In this document: piece by piece, positions 25,530 through 34,481 of the stretch
How the letters are laid out: each line of letters opens with the position of its first letter
Numbering within the stretch: the first letter of the stretch is position 1
Assembly (NCBI GenBank): GCA_040382055.1
Contig: JBEIGE010000003.1
Coordinates: forward strand, 1-64,000
Direction of reading: 5' to 3'
DNA length: 64,000 nucleotides
Origin: JBEIGE01 sp040382055
GTDB taxonomy: Bacteria > Pseudomonadota > Gammaproteobacteria > Burkholderiales > Burkholderiaceae_C
Translations under genes and position numbers: made by a program
The notes under the pieces: generated by a model
Database searches by the model: none
The model's input: only the letters and a program-made list of their open reading frames with translations
Told to the model about the DNA's origin: nothing

Positions 25530-26264
25530 TCAGCGCGTCGGGTGTGGGGTCTGACAAGCGGCCTGATAACGTTCCTTGGTCTGTGCATTCATGGGGTAGA
25601 GCCCGGGCAGGGCCGCACCCTTGTTCACTTCTTCCATGATCCAGGCTTCCATGCGCTCCTGTTCGGGTGCGAGTTTCAGCATATCTTCCAAAAAGGCCGC
25701 AGGGATCAGCACCGCACCATCGTCGTCCACCACCACTACATCGCCCGGAAACACCGCCACGCCGCCGCAGCCTATCGGACGCTGCCAGTCTACAAAGGTC
25801 AAGCCTGCTACAGAAGGCGGTGCCGCTGCACCACTGCACCAAACCGGCAGCTTCGTGCCCAGCACGCCTGCCACGTCGCGCACCACGCCGTCGGTGATCA
25901 GTGCCGAAACGCCACGTTTGACCATGCGCGCGCAAAGAATGTCACCGAAAATTCCGGCATCGGTCACACCCATGGCATCGACCACAGTGATGCAACCAGC
26001 TGGCATGGCCTCAATGGCAGCCCGGGTGGAGATGGGCGATGACCATGACTCGGGTGTCGCGAGGTCTTCACGGGCAGGGACGAATCGCAGGGTAAAGGCG
26101 CGGCCGACCAGCCGGGGTTGGCCGGATTGCAGGGGGCGGGTACCTCTTAGCCAGACATTGCGCAGTCCCTTTTTGAGCAGGATGGTGGTCAGGGTGGCGG
26201 TGGTCACCTTGGAGAGGGTGTCAATTACCTCAGGTTCAAGGGTCATGTCGATGGTGTTGTTCAT
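25530..26264 (-). CDS. RraA-family protein (4-hydroxy-4-methyl-2-oxoglutarate aldolase-like)
   Basis: A 244-residue protein of the RraA/HMG-aldolase fold: AGIFGDILCARMVKRG, the substrate/metal motif LITDGVVRDVAG, and PGDVVVVDDDGAVLIP. Class II aldolases of this family cleave 4-carboxy-4-hydroxy-2-oxoacids to pyruvate and another oxoacid; true RraA inhibits RNase E but is shorter (about 160 residues). The length and the neighbouring DapA-like lyase favour a catabolic aldolase or decarboxylase. ATG 26264 is used; a TTG lies four codons upstream. Confidence 0.82.
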   Translation of the reverse strand: MNNTIDMTLEPEVIDTLSKVTTATLTTILLKKGLRNVWLRGTRPLQSGQPRLVGRAFTLRFVPAREDLATPESWSSPISTRAAIEAMPAGCITVVDAMGVTDAGIFGDILCARMVKRGVSALITDGVVRDVAGVLGTKLPVWCSGAAAPPSVAGLTFVDWQRPIGCGGVAVFPGDVVVVDDDGAVLIPAAFLEDMLKLAPEQERMEAWIMEEVNKGAALPGLYPMNAQTKERYQAACQTPHPTR

Positions 26265-26327
26265 AAGTGGGTCCAAACAGTCAAGGCTGGTATCAGGGGA
26301 AGGGTTCGGTCAGCTTTTGAGGAAATC

Positions 26328-27263
26328 TCAGGCAATCTCTGCCAGCCTTTTGTTTTGACGCCTGGTCAGGCGTGCGATGTCGGCTATGTCCATGGCCGAC
26401 AACTTGGGGCCGGGTCGGCGTATCGCTGCGCTGGCAATCACACCGCGCTCGGCCATGATGTGCTTGCGCACCGCCAGGCCGATGCCCGCTTGTTGCTCAT
26501 AGCGTGCAAGGGGCAGGTAGGCATCGAAAATATCCTGTGCTCTTTCAGTCTTGCCGGTGGCATGTGCCTTGCACACCTCGACCATCATTTCGGGGTAGGC
26601 AAAGCCGGTCATGGCACCGTCTGCGCCGCGGATGAGTTCTTCGGGCAAAAACAAACCGCCACCATTGCCAGTGAGGATGGACACCCGGGCCAGTTCGCCC
26701 TTGTCACTGGCAGCACGAATGGCAGCAAGCTTGGCCAGGCCGGGGCAATCCTCGTGCTTGAGCATTACGCAAGTAGGAGAATTTTTAAGGATTCGCAGGA
26801 TGACGGCGGTGGACATCTGCACGCCCGTAGACACCGGGTGATCCTGCAACACCCAAGGCACATCCTTGCCCAGGGTTTCGTTGACCATGTCAAAGTACTG
26901 AACAATCTGATCATCCGTGCGAACCGATGAGGGAGGCGCCACCATGACTCCGGCAGCACCCAGTGACATGACGCTGTGTGTGAGTTCTTTCATGGGCGCA
27001 AAGCCGGGCGCAGACGCACCCACCACCACCGGCACACGACCTGCCACCCTGGCCAGCACCCGCTTGACAAAAACGGCTGATTCTTCGGCGGTCAGCTTGG
27101 TGGCCTCACCCATGATGCCAAGAACCGTCAGGCCATTAACGCCACAGTCCAGATAAAAATCGACCATGCTGTCGGTGCTTTGCAGGTCCAGTTCACCGCT
27201 GTTGGTGAAGGGCGTTACTGCGATCAGGTAGACACCGGTGGCAGAAGCACTGAGTTGGTTCAC
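26328..27263 (-). CDS. DapA-like (dihydrodipicolinate synthase/N-acetylneuraminate lyase) family protein
   Basis: A 311-residue class I aldolase-fold protein. The Schiff-base Lys is in TCVMLKHEDCPG. The usual Tyr-Asn-x-Pro motif is replaced by LQDHPVST, so the catalytic Tyr of genuine DapA is missing. It is therefore probably a catabolic lyase or dehydratase rather than the lysine-pathway enzyme. GTG 27263 is chosen because GGAG precedes it at good spacing and it gives the family N-terminus (LSASATGVYLIAVTPF). It lies 63 bases upstream of the RraA-like gene in the same direction, suggesting a two-step pathway. Confidence 0.82.
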   Translation of the reverse strand: MNQLSASATGVYLIAVTPFTNSGELDLQSTDSMVDFYLDCGVNGLTVLGIMGEATKLTAEESAVFVKRVLARVAGRVPVVVGASAPGFAPMKELTHSVMSLGAAGVMVAPPSSVRTDDQIVQYFDMVNETLGKDVPWVLQDHPVSTGVQMSTAVILRILKNSPTCVMLKHEDCPGLAKLAAIRAASDKGELARVSILTGNGGGLFLPEELIRGADGAMTGFAYPEMMVEVCKAHATGKTERAQDIFDAYLPLARYEQQAGIGLAVRKHIMAERGVIASAAIRRPGPKLSAMDIADIARLTRRQNKRLAEIA

Positions 27264-27347
27264 AGGGGACTCCGAAAAAGTGAGGGTTGGATCATATCGA
27301 TAGGTCAAAGCGTGCTTTGCCCATTGAGCATGTCTAGAGATTGCATA

Positions 27348-28169
27348 TCAAAAAATTCCCAGGAAATCACGGATCGCAAACAGCGTTTGCTCCGGGTCTT
27401 CAGCCATTTGGTGGTGTCCAACCTTGAGTTGGACAACCTGAAGTTGTTTGCCAGCCTTGAGCGCCTGCGCAATGAGTCCTTGAGCCGCTTTGGCCAGAGT
27501 CATCTGGTCGGCTTGACCGAGCAGGAACAGCACCGGGCAAGTGACTTGCGTGATGGCTTCTTCGCCATTGACGTAGCTGTCACAGGCTTTGAAGCCACGA
27601 TGGAACACATTGACGCTCTTGTTGCTCGCCAATACCCGCCGCCCCAATGCCATGCTGGCGCCGTAAACCCAGGTGCCTGGCCCAAGTACCGAGGGCGGCG
27701 GTGCCAAAGTGCTGCGTGAAAATAAATTGATCATGCCCAATGCTTTCATGGGCTCATTGCGTGCGGCGTCCAGGAGCGCCTGGGACACCTTCATGGGGTA
27801 GGCTGTTCCCACCAGGACCAAATGGCTCACGCGCACTTTCAGCTCGGCTGCGGCTTGCAGAGCGATCAACGAGCCCCAGCTGTGCCCAATCAAGGCGGCG
27901 GTTTCAACACCTGCCGCATCCAGCAACTCCGCAATGAAGCGGGCCGCCGCTTCCACACTTGCCGGTGCCTCGCCGCCACTGCGGCAATGACCCGGCAAGT
28001 CCACGGCCAGCACATTCCAGCCATGATTGGCCAGGTAGCGACTTTGCAGAATCCAGACGCTGTGGTCGTTGAGCACGCCATGAATAAAAACGACGGTGGG
28101 TTGATCTGCCCTGAATGCTTTGCCGCCGGTGTAGCAATAGGTCTTATTGCCGTTGACTAGCAGTTCCAT
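27348..28169 (-). CDS. Alpha/beta-fold hydrolase
   Basis: A 273-residue serine hydrolase. The oxyanion region is VVFIHGVLNDHSVW, the nucleophile elbow is GHSWGS, an Asp lies in LLGQADQMTLA and the catalytic His in VGHHQMAEDP. The substrate is unknown. Its ATG overlaps the upstream metY stop by one base (TGATG), and a GTG one codon earlier overlaps by four, so it is coupled to the sulfhydrylase gene. Adjacency suggests it might act on an activated homoserine or thioester, but no motif supports this. Confidence 0.85.
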   Translation of the reverse strand: MELLVNGNKTYCYTGGKAFRADQPTVVFIHGVLNDHSVWILQSRYLANHGWNVLAVDLPGHCRSGGEAPASVEAAARFIAELLDAAGVETAALIGHSWGSLIALQAAAELKVRVSHLVLVGTAYPMKVSQALLDAARNEPMKALGMINLFSRSTLAPPPSVLGPGTWVYGASMALGRRVLASNKSVNVFHRGFKACDSYVNGEEAITQVTCPVLFLLGQADQMTLAKAAQGLIAQALKAGKQLQVVQLKVGHHQMAEDPEQTLFAIRDFLGIF

Positions 28170-29488
28170 CACGCACCAGCCTTTTCTGCCGCCTTCAGGG
28201 CACGCTTCAAATCGTCAATCAGGTCGTCCGGATCTTCCAGGCCGATGGACAGGCGGATGGTGCCCTGCGAAATGCCCGCAGCGGCCAGCGCCTCATCACT
28301 CATGCGGAAGTGTGTGGTACTTGCCGGGTGAATCACCAGGCTTCGGCAGTCGCCCACATTGGCCAGGTGGCTGAACAGCTTCAGGCTTTCAATGAATTTT
28401 TTGCCTTGTTCCCGGCTCCCTTTGATATCGAAGCTGAATACCGACCCCGCCCCCTTGGGGAGCAATTTCTTTGCCAAGGCATGGCTGCTGTGGTTGTCCA
28501 TCAAAGGGTGACCAATTCGCGACACAAAAGCCTGACTGGCCAGAAAGGCAACCACCTTTTCCGTGTTGCTCATGTGCCGCGCCATGCGCAGCGGCAATGT
28601 TTCTATGCCCTGCAGGATCAGCCACGCGGTGTGGGGGCTCATGCAGGCGCCAAAGTCCCGCAAGCCCTCGCGGCGAGCCCGCAGCAGAAAAGCGCCAACG
28701 GTGGATTCTTCGGTGAAAACCATGTTGTGAAAGCCGTCGTAGGCTTGGCACAACTCGGCAAACCGGGGGTTTCCCTGCGCGTCTCTTGCCGACTCCCAAT
28801 CGAAACTGCCCCCATCGACCACCACTCCACCTATGACAGTGCCGTGCCCGCTGAGGAACTTTGTGGCGGAGTGGTAGACCAGGTCGGCACCCAGCTCAAA
28901 AGGCTTGATGAGCCAGGGGGAGGTCAGCGTGGAGTCCACCAGCAAAGGTACACCTGCCTGATGCGCTGCTTCACTGATCGTGGGTATATCCAGCACATCA
29001 AGTCCCGGGTTGCCCACGGTTTCACCAAAAAACAATTTGGTGTTGGGTCGAACGGCTGCCCGCCAGGCGGCGGTGTCCCCGGGCTTGACAAAAGTGGTTT
29101 CTATGCCAAAACGGCGCAGCGTGTAGTGCAGAAGATTTTGCGAACCGCCATACAGCGCGGTGCTGGCAACGATGTGTGAGCCCGCTCCCATGAGGGTGGC
29201 AATGCTCAAGTGCAGAGCCGCCTGGCCGCTAGCCACCGCGATGGCGCCGATGCCACCTTCCAGAGCCGCCACCCGCTGCTCCAGAACGGCGTTGGTCGGG
29301 TTGCTGATACGGCTGTACACATGGCCAGCCCGCTCCAGGTTGAACAAGGCAGCAGCATGGTCGCTGGACTCAAAGACAAAGCTGGTGGTGAGGTGAATGG
29401 GCACAGCCCGCGCCCCGGTGGCAGGGTCGGGGCTGGCACCGGCATGCAGTGCCAGTGTGTCAAAGCCAGGGTCAGAATAGCCAGCCAT
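28169..29488 (-). CDS. metY: O-acetylhomoserine aminocarboxypropyltransferase (sulfhydrylase)
   Basis: PLP-dependent Cys/Met-metabolism enzyme that makes homocysteine (or methionine) from O-acetylhomoserine and sulfide (or methanethiol). 439 residues, the longer size typical of MetY rather than MetB/MetC. Motifs: HAGASPDPATGARAVPIHLT, YSRISNPTNAVLEQRVAALE, and the PLP-Lys in HSATKFLSGHGTVIGG. ATG 29488 fits the family N-terminus; ATG 29503 is an alternative. It heads a two-gene unit with the hydrolase and is divergent from the CBS-domain gene. Confidence 0.92.
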   Translation of the reverse strand: MAGYSDPGFDTLALHAGASPDPATGARAVPIHLTTSFVFESSDHAAALFNLERAGHVYSRISNPTNAVLEQRVAALEGGIGAIAVASGQAALHLSIATLMGAGSHIVASTALYGGSQNLLHYTLRRFGIETTFVKPGDTAAWRAAVRPNTKLFFGETVGNPGLDVLDIPTISEAAHQAGVPLLVDSTLTSPWLIKPFELGADLVYHSATKFLSGHGTVIGGVVVDGGSFDWESARDAQGNPRFAELCQAYDGFHNMVFTEESTVGAFLLRARREGLRDFGACMSPHTAWLILQGIETLPLRMARHMSNTEKVVAFLASQAFVSRIGHPLMDNHSSHALAKKLLPKGAGSVFSFDIKGSREQGKKFIESLKLFSHLANVGDCRSLVIHPASTTHFRMSDEALAAAGISQGTIRLSIGLEDPDDLIDDLKRALKAAEKAGA

Positions 29489-29565
29489 AAGAAAACTTCG
29501 CATCAAGGTTAGGATGGGCTATATTTCAACAGAAAGAACAACACTTATCCCCTGAGGAGTTCACC

Positions 29566-30021
29566 ATGAAAGTCAGCGATATTCTTCGAGTCAAGGGCAA
29601 TACCCTGTATACCGTCCACCCAGATGAGCCACTGGCCGGCGCAGTTGAGTTGATGGCAGACAAAGACATTGGGTCTCTGGTGGTGATGTCCCGCGGCGAA
29701 TTGGTCGGCATGTTGACTTTCCGCGAAGTGATTCAAGCCCTGGTCAAAAACAAGCACAGCATTGGAGACACGCAAGTTGCACTTGCCATGGACAGTTCCC
29801 CCTTGACCTGTGGCATGGAGACTGAAATAGATGAAGTTCGCCGCATGATGCTGGAGCGCCACGCCCGCTACATGCCCATCATGGATCAGAAAATACTCAT
29901 GGGCGTGATCAGCTTTTATGACGTTGCCAAATCGGTGGTTGAAAGCCAGAACTTCGAAAATCAAATGCTCAAGGCCTACATTCGTGACTGGCCGCAAGAT
30001 AACGACCCCGCTTCCACATAG
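29566..30021 (+). CDS. Two-CBS-domain protein
   Basis: A 151-residue cytosolic protein made almost entirely of a Bateman pair: CBS 1 (about residues 8-65, ending VVMSRGELVGMLTFREV) and CBS 2 (about 80-140, with RYMPIMDQKILMGVISFYDV). Such stand-alone pairs bind adenine nucleotides or NAD and modulate other proteins. No partner domain is fused. A good Shine-Dalgarno (GAGGAG) precedes the ATG. The gene lies 76 bases upstream of aroC. Confidence 0.88.
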   Translation: MKVSDILRVKGNTLYTVHPDEPLAGAVELMADKDIGSLVVMSRGELVGMLTFREVIQALVKNKHSIGDTQVALAMDSSPLTCGMETEIDEVRRMMLERHARYMPIMDQKILMGVISFYDVAKSVVESQNFENQMLKAYIRDWPQDNDPAST

Positions 30022-30085
30022 CCACGCTTGACCCCGCCGTTTGCGGCTGTGGGAGTCCTTGGTGCGCGTGCACCAGCCGCTCTGG

Positions 30086-30091
30086 GATAAT
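30086..30091 (+). promoter_or_regulatory. Possible -10 element giving a leaderless aroC mRNA
   Basis: GATAAT ends six bases before ATG 30098, so initiation would fall at the start codon. No good -35 box at standard spacing is visible. Confidence 0.3.
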
Positions 30092-30097
30092 GTGGCC

Positions 30098-31192
30098 ATG
30101 AGCGGAAATACCTTTGGAAATCTCTTTGCCGTCACGAATTTTGGGGAGTCCCATGGTCCGGCCATCGGCTGTGTCATTGATGGTTGTCCCCCCGGCATGA
30201 ACTTAAGTGAAGCAGATATCCAGCCAGATCTGGACCGGCGGCGTCCGGGAACCAGCCGGCATGTCACCCAACGCAATGAACCCGATGCGGTGGAAATTCT
30301 CTCGGGCGTCTATGAGGGCAAGACCACGGGAACACCGATTTGCCTGCTCATTAAAAACACCGATCAGCGCAGCAAGGACTATGGCAATATCCTGCAAACT
30401 TTTCGCCCTGGGCACGCCGACTACAGCTACTGGCACAAATATGGCATCAGGGACCCGCGTGGCGGCGGTCGTTCATCTGCCCGACTTACCGCCCCCATGG
30501 TCGCAGCAGGCGCAGTGGCCAAAAAATGGTTGCTGCAACAATATGGCATTCAATTCAGAGGCTGTATGACGGCCATTGGCGACATCGCCATACCTTTTGA
30601 ATCCTGGGACCATGTCCCCAATAATCCCTTTTATGCGCCGGTCGCCGAGGTCACGCATCTTGAGGACTATATGGATGCCTTGCGCAAGGCAGGCGATTCT
30701 TGCGGAGCCCGTATCAGGGTGACTGCAACCAACATGCCCGTGGGTCTTGGCGAGCCCTTGTTTGACAAACTCGATGCGGATATTGCGTTTGCAATGATGG
30801 GCATCAATGCCGTCAAGGGGGTTGAGATCGGTGCTGGCTTTGCCAGCGTCAGCCAACGAGGCACTGTCCATGGCGACTCCATCTCCCCCCGGGGCTTTTT
30901 GTCCAACAACGCCGGGGGTGTGCTTGGGGGCATCAGCACGGGTCAGGACCTGGAGGTCTCGATTGCGATTAAGCCAACCAGTTCCATCATCTCGCCACGC
31001 GAGTCCATCGATACCAACGGCAATAGCACGCAAGTGGTGACCAAGGGGCGACACGACCCCTGTGTCGGCATTCGTGCAACACCGATTGCCGAAGCCATGC
31101 TGGCCCTGGTGGTGATGGAACATGCCTTGCGACACCGGGCCCAATGTGCAGACGTGAGTCTGGCAGTAAGCCCTGTTCCAGGCCATCCATGA
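30098..31192 (+). CDS. aroC: Chorismate synthase
   Basis: Last step of the shikimate pathway, EPSP to chorismate, needing reduced FMN. 364 residues. Family motifs: FGESHGPAIGCVIDGCPPG, RRPGTSRHVTQRNEPD, HADYSYWHKYGIRDPRGGG and the conserved GRHDPCVGIRATP. ATG 30098 gives the canonical MSGNTFGNLF start; an upstream in-frame start at 30041 lies outside the homology. GATAAT six bases before the ATG suggests a leaderless or near-leaderless message. Confidence 0.96.
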   Translation: MSGNTFGNLFAVTNFGESHGPAIGCVIDGCPPGMNLSEADIQPDLDRRRPGTSRHVTQRNEPDAVEILSGVYEGKTTGTPICLLIKNTDQRSKDYGNILQTFRPGHADYSYWHKYGIRDPRGGGRSSARLTAPMVAAGAVAKKWLLQQYGIQFRGCMTAIGDIAIPFESWDHVPNNPFYAPVAEVTHLEDYMDALRKAGDSCGARIRVTATNMPVGLGEPLFDKLDADIAFAMMGINAVKGVEIGAGFASVSQRGTVHGDSISPRGFLSNNAGGVLGGISTGQDLEVSIAIKPTSSIISPRESIDTNGNSTQVVTKGRHDPCVGIRATPIAEAMLALVVMEHALRHRAQCADVSLAVSPVPGHP

Positions 31193-31252
31193 CTCTGGCT
31201 TCCTGCAAAGCCAGTGACAACTGAAACAGTTTTTCAATCAAAGGAATCTGAT

Positions 31253-31441
31253 ATGCCAACCATTCGTGTCGATATGTTCGAGGGTCGCACCCCGGAGCAG
31301 AAAAGGGATTTTGTCAAAGCACTCACGGAAGCCGCAGTCAAGACGCTGGGCTCATCGCCGGACTCGGTGGACATCATCCTGACAGACATCAAGAAATCGG
31401 ATTGGGCCACTGCGGGACAGTTGTGGAGTGACAAGAAATAG
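31253..31441 (+). CDS. 4-oxalocrotonate tautomerase family protein
   Basis: A 62-residue tautomerase. After Met removal the N-terminal Pro (MPTIRVDMFEGRTPEQK) is the catalytic base, and Arg11 of the family corresponds to the Arg in EGRT. Members interconvert enol and keto forms of 2-oxoacids as hexamers. AAAGGA lies at ideal distance from ATG 31253; an upstream GTG or ATG would hide the catalytic Pro. The gene sits between aroC and an MFS transporter; its substrate is not indicated. Confidence 0.88.
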   Translation: MPTIRVDMFEGRTPEQKRDFVKALTEAAVKTLGSSPDSVDIILTDIKKSDWATAGQLWSDKK

Positions 31442-31450
31442 GTTTTCGGG

Positions 31451-32644
31451 GTGAACCCATCCTTGCGGATGTCTCGCAGCCAGCTTGTTCCTTTTGCTGC
31501 CCTTTCGGCCAGTTATTTCGCACACATCGGTTTTTTCAATCCCTACCTGCCACTGTGGTTGCAGGACCAGGGCTTGAGCATTTTTGCCATCAGCCTGCTG
31601 ACTTCGGTTCAAGCGTCCACCCGCCTGATCGCACCTTATGCTTGGGGCTGGCTCAGCGACCACACCGGAGAGCGAGTCAAGCTCTTGCGTTACAGCGCTA
31701 CGGTGTCCCTGTTGATTTCTGCGGGACTGTGGTTGGACGGCGGTTTACTCTGGCTTGCTGGCGTCCTGTTTTTCATGTTCATGCACACCAGTGCCATGAT
31801 GCCCATGAGTGAGGCCGCCATGGCGCATCTGGTGAGCAGCAGCGGTACTTTTGATGCCAAGCGTTATGGCCGGGTACGGTTGTGGGGTTCATTTGGTTTT
31901 CTCTTGACGGTATTACTGGCCGGTGTCTGGTTTGAACACTTCGGGATGGGTCACTTTCCGGCCTGGACTGTCTTGTCACTACTCGCAGTTACGGTGAGCG
32001 TCTGGCTGATGCCTGACCTGAAAGAGTTAGTCCCGGCACATGCGGTCAAGCGAGCGATCCTGCCAATCCTCAAAAAACCGGCCGTTCGATGGCTTTTTGT
32101 TTCCGTGTTCTTTCACGTGCTCTCGCACATGGGTGTTTATGTTTTTTTCTCGCTTTATCTGGATGAGCTGGGCTACAGCAAGACGGTGATTGGTTTGATG
32201 TGGGGCGTGTCGGTAGTGATGGAGATCCTCTGGTTTTTCAATCAGAGCCGCTGGCTGCCTCGTTTGAGTTTGAGTGCCTGGCTGGTGCTTTGTGCGGCTG
32301 TGATGGTTGTTCGCATGGCCATCACGGCTTCCAGTGCTTCGGTCTGGCCGCTGTTGCTGGTGGCCCAAGCACTGCATGCCTTGACGTTTGCAGCCCACCA
32401 TTCAGCCTGTATTGCGCTGTTGTCGCATCATTTCCCGGGCAGTTTGCGCGGCAGGGGCCAAGCGCTGTACACCGTGCTTGGCTACGGCTTGCCCGGTGTT
32501 CTTGGTGGCCTTGCCGGTGGTGCATTAAGTTCCCGCTTTGGTCTGGGCAGTGTTTTTTGGGCCACCCTGGCTAGCAGCATCGTTGCCACAGCGTGCGCAG
32601 CGCAAGTCTGGCGCATACGCCCCAGCGCCAAGTCCACAGCTTGA
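31451..32644 (+). CDS. MFS transporter, HcaT/nucleoside-symporter-like
   Basis: A 397-residue 12-TM major-facilitator protein. ALSASYFAHIGFFNPYLPLW and WGWLSDHTGERVKLLRYSA (the loop 2-3 motif) match the 3-phenylpropionate permease (HcaT)/nucleoside:H+ symporter branch. Two six-helix halves are separated by a loop near residue 195. The substrate cannot be assigned. GTG 31451 is taken as the start because AGG precedes it; ATG 31469 lacks a Shine-Dalgarno. It converges with the amidase gene, separated by one base. Confidence 0.85.
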   Translation: MNPSLRMSRSQLVPFAALSASYFAHIGFFNPYLPLWLQDQGLSIFAISLLTSVQASTRLIAPYAWGWLSDHTGERVKLLRYSATVSLLISAGLWLDGGLLWLAGVLFFMFMHTSAMMPMSEAAMAHLVSSSGTFDAKRYGRVRLWGSFGFLLTVLLAGVWFEHFGMGHFPAWTVLSLLAVTVSVWLMPDLKELVPAHAVKRAILPILKKPAVRWLFVSVFFHVLSHMGVYVFFSLYLDELGYSKTVIGLMWGVSVVMEILWFFNQSRWLPRLSLSAWLVLCAAVMVVRMAITASSASVWPLLLVAQALHALTFAAHHSACIALLSHHFPGSLRGRGQALYTVLGYGLPGVLGGLAGGALSSRFGLGSVFWATLASSIVATACAAQVWRIRPSAKSTA

Positions 32645-32645
32645 C

Positions 32646-33938
32646 TTAAACCGCGCCGAGCAGGCGCTGGTGTACCCACTGTGCACAGGCCAACAGTTTG
32701 TGGTCATCGCCATGTCGCCCGACCAATTGCATTCCGACTGGTAGACCGTTGCGGCCTTTGGCAAACGGGAGGTGCACGCTGGGCAGCCCTAACAGAGTCC
32801 AACTGCGGCAGAAGATCGGGTCTCCCGTGGCTTGTAGGCCATGTGGTGCCTCGCCGATTGCGCTGGGGGCCATCAGGACATCGTGCCGTTCGAACAAGGC
32901 ATCTATGCGCAGCCGCCAGTCGGCGGTTGTCTCAAGATTTGCAATGTGCGCTTCACCTTTGATGGCCATGCCCTCGTCAAGCAGGGCAAGCAGACGGTCA
33001 CTCAAGCGGCCACGGTGGTGCAGCCGCTCGTGACTGAGGGATCGCGCCATCTCAAAAGCCATCACCTGTTTTTGTAATTCCAGCAGCCCTCCAAAGTCTT
33101 GCGGCATGACCACATCGGCACAGTTATCGGTGTTGGCCGCAAGGGCCTTGACGGCAAGTAACCAGGCTTCCTGGGTGTCTGAATCAACCTCAGACCAATG
33201 TGGGGTTTGAAACAATCCAATGCGTGGAGAGACCGGGTGATCAAGTCTGGCCATGCGGCTATCCCCGGTGAGCACAGCGCCAAGCAAGCCGACATCACGC
33301 ACGCTGCGACCAAAACCGCCGACAACATCCAGCGTAGGAGATAGACTTTTAACCCCCGCAGCAGCGATTCTTCCCAAGCTGGGCTTGTAGCCGACGACAC
33401 CACAAAACGCAGCCGGGCGGATGATGGAGCCGGCGGTTTGTGTTCCGAGCGCCAGGGGCACCATGAAATCAGCAACCGCAGCGGCCGAGCCACTTGATGA
33501 TCCGCCCGGTGTATGTGCCAGATTGTGCGGGTTGCAGGTGGGTCCTGGCATGAAGTAGGCCAGTTCGGTGCTGACGGTTTTTCCCATCACCAGCGCACCA
33601 GCTTCGTCGCACAAGGCAACTGCGGCAGCGTCTGCTGGTGGCTGGTGATTGGCATACACGGAGCTGCCGTAGGTGGTGGTGAATTCTGCGGTGTCAAAGA
33701 AGTCTTTAACCCCGATGGGCAGGCCATGTAGGATGCCCCGAACCGGACCGTTGTCCAGCGCGCGAGCTTTTGCCAATGCCCGGTCCGGATTGATCTGTGT
33801 AAAGGCATGAACCTGCGGATCGCGCAGCGCAATCCGTTCCAGGCAGGCGCGAACCAGATCGGCAGATGTGAGTTCACGCCTTGCCATGCGCGCGGCCAGT
33901 TCATAAGCGTCAAGTGTGATCAGGCTAGTGTTTGACAA
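32646..33938 (-). CDS. Amidase (amidase-signature family)
   Basis: About 430 residues of the GatA/amidase-signature family. The catalytic Lys is in GLPIGVKDFFDTA, the Gly/Ser-rich signature with the cis-Ser and nucleophile Ser is in TPGGSSSGSAAAVADFMVPL and GTQTAGSIIRPAAF. It hydrolyses a carboxamide; it is shorter than GatA and has no gatB/gatC neighbour, so it is a catabolic amidase of unknown substrate. A TTG near 33938 is favoured because AGGAG lies just upstream; the open frame extends to ATG 33995, which would overlap the divergent aroQ leader. Confidence 0.87.
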   Translation of the reverse strand: MSNTSLITLDAYELAARMARRELTSADLVRACLERIALRDPQVHAFTQINPDRALAKARALDNGPVRGILHGLPIGVKDFFDTAEFTTTYGSSVYANHQPPADAAAVALCDEAGALVMGKTVSTELAYFMPGPTCNPHNLAHTPGGSSSGSAAAVADFMVPLALGTQTAGSIIRPAAFCGVVGYKPSLGRIAAAGVKSLSPTLDVVGGFGRSVRDVGLLGAVLTGDSRMARLDHPVSPRIGLFQTPHWSEVDSDTQEAWLLAVKALAANTDNCADVVMPQDFGGLLELQKQVMAFEMARSLSHERLHHRGRLSDRLLALLDEGMAIKGEAHIANLETTADWRLRIDALFERHDVLMAPSAIGEAPHGLQATGDPIFCRSWTLLGLPSVHLPFAKGRNGLPVGMQLVGRHGDDHKLLACAQWVHQRLLGAV

Positions 33939-34031
33939 CAAAGTCTCCTCTTGTGTGGTTTTACGCCATCCTAGCGCAGTGGCAGAATGCACCATGAATA
34001 TGTTTCAAAAACCATAGCGCTACCTCCACTC

Positions 34032-34481
34032 ATGAAAACAGCACTCATCCTCAATGGCCCCAATCTGAATTTGCTCGGTACCCGTGAGCCTGCGGTCTAC
34101 GGCTCACAAACCCTGGCTGACGTGAAGAAATTGTGTGCCGCAGCCTGTAAGGCCAATGGCCTCAAGCTGGATTTTCGTCAGAGCAATATGGAGGGTGAAC
34201 TGGTGCAGTGGCTCCACGAAGCCGGTCAGGCGCAGGCTGCGGGGCAACTTGCTGGAGTGATTCTGAATGCCGGTGCATACACCCACACCAGCATTGCCTT
34301 GCATGATGCCATCAAGGGAACCGGTGTTTGCCTGATTGAATTGCACATCAGCAATGTGCATGCGCGGGAAAGCTTTCGGCATCATTCCTATATTTCTCCC
34401 GTTGCCCGTGCCGTGATGGCTGGCTTTGGTGTGAATGGTTATGCGCTGGCGATTGCGGGGCTGGTTCAGTTAGCCCCTTGA
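34032..34481 (+). CDS. aroQ: 3-dehydroquinate dehydratase, type II
   Basis: Shikimate-pathway enzyme converting 3-dehydroquinate to 3-dehydroshikimate, dodecameric, 149 residues. Motifs: ALILNGPNLNLLGTREPAVY with catalytic Arg and Tyr, RQSNMEGELVQWLHEA, ILNAGAYTHTSIALHDA and ELHISNVHARESFRHHS with the catalytic His. ATG 34032 gives the family start. It shares one base with the arfB start, so the two are translationally coupled. The second shikimate gene in the window (aroC) is 3 kb away in the same direction. Confidence 0.96.
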   Translation: MKTALILNGPNLNLLGTREPAVYGSQTLADVKKLCAAACKANGLKLDFRQSNMEGELVQWLHEAGQAQAAGQLAGVILNAGAYTHTSIALHDAIKGTGVCLIELHISNVHARESFRHHSYISPVARAVMAGFGVNGYALAIAGLVQLAP

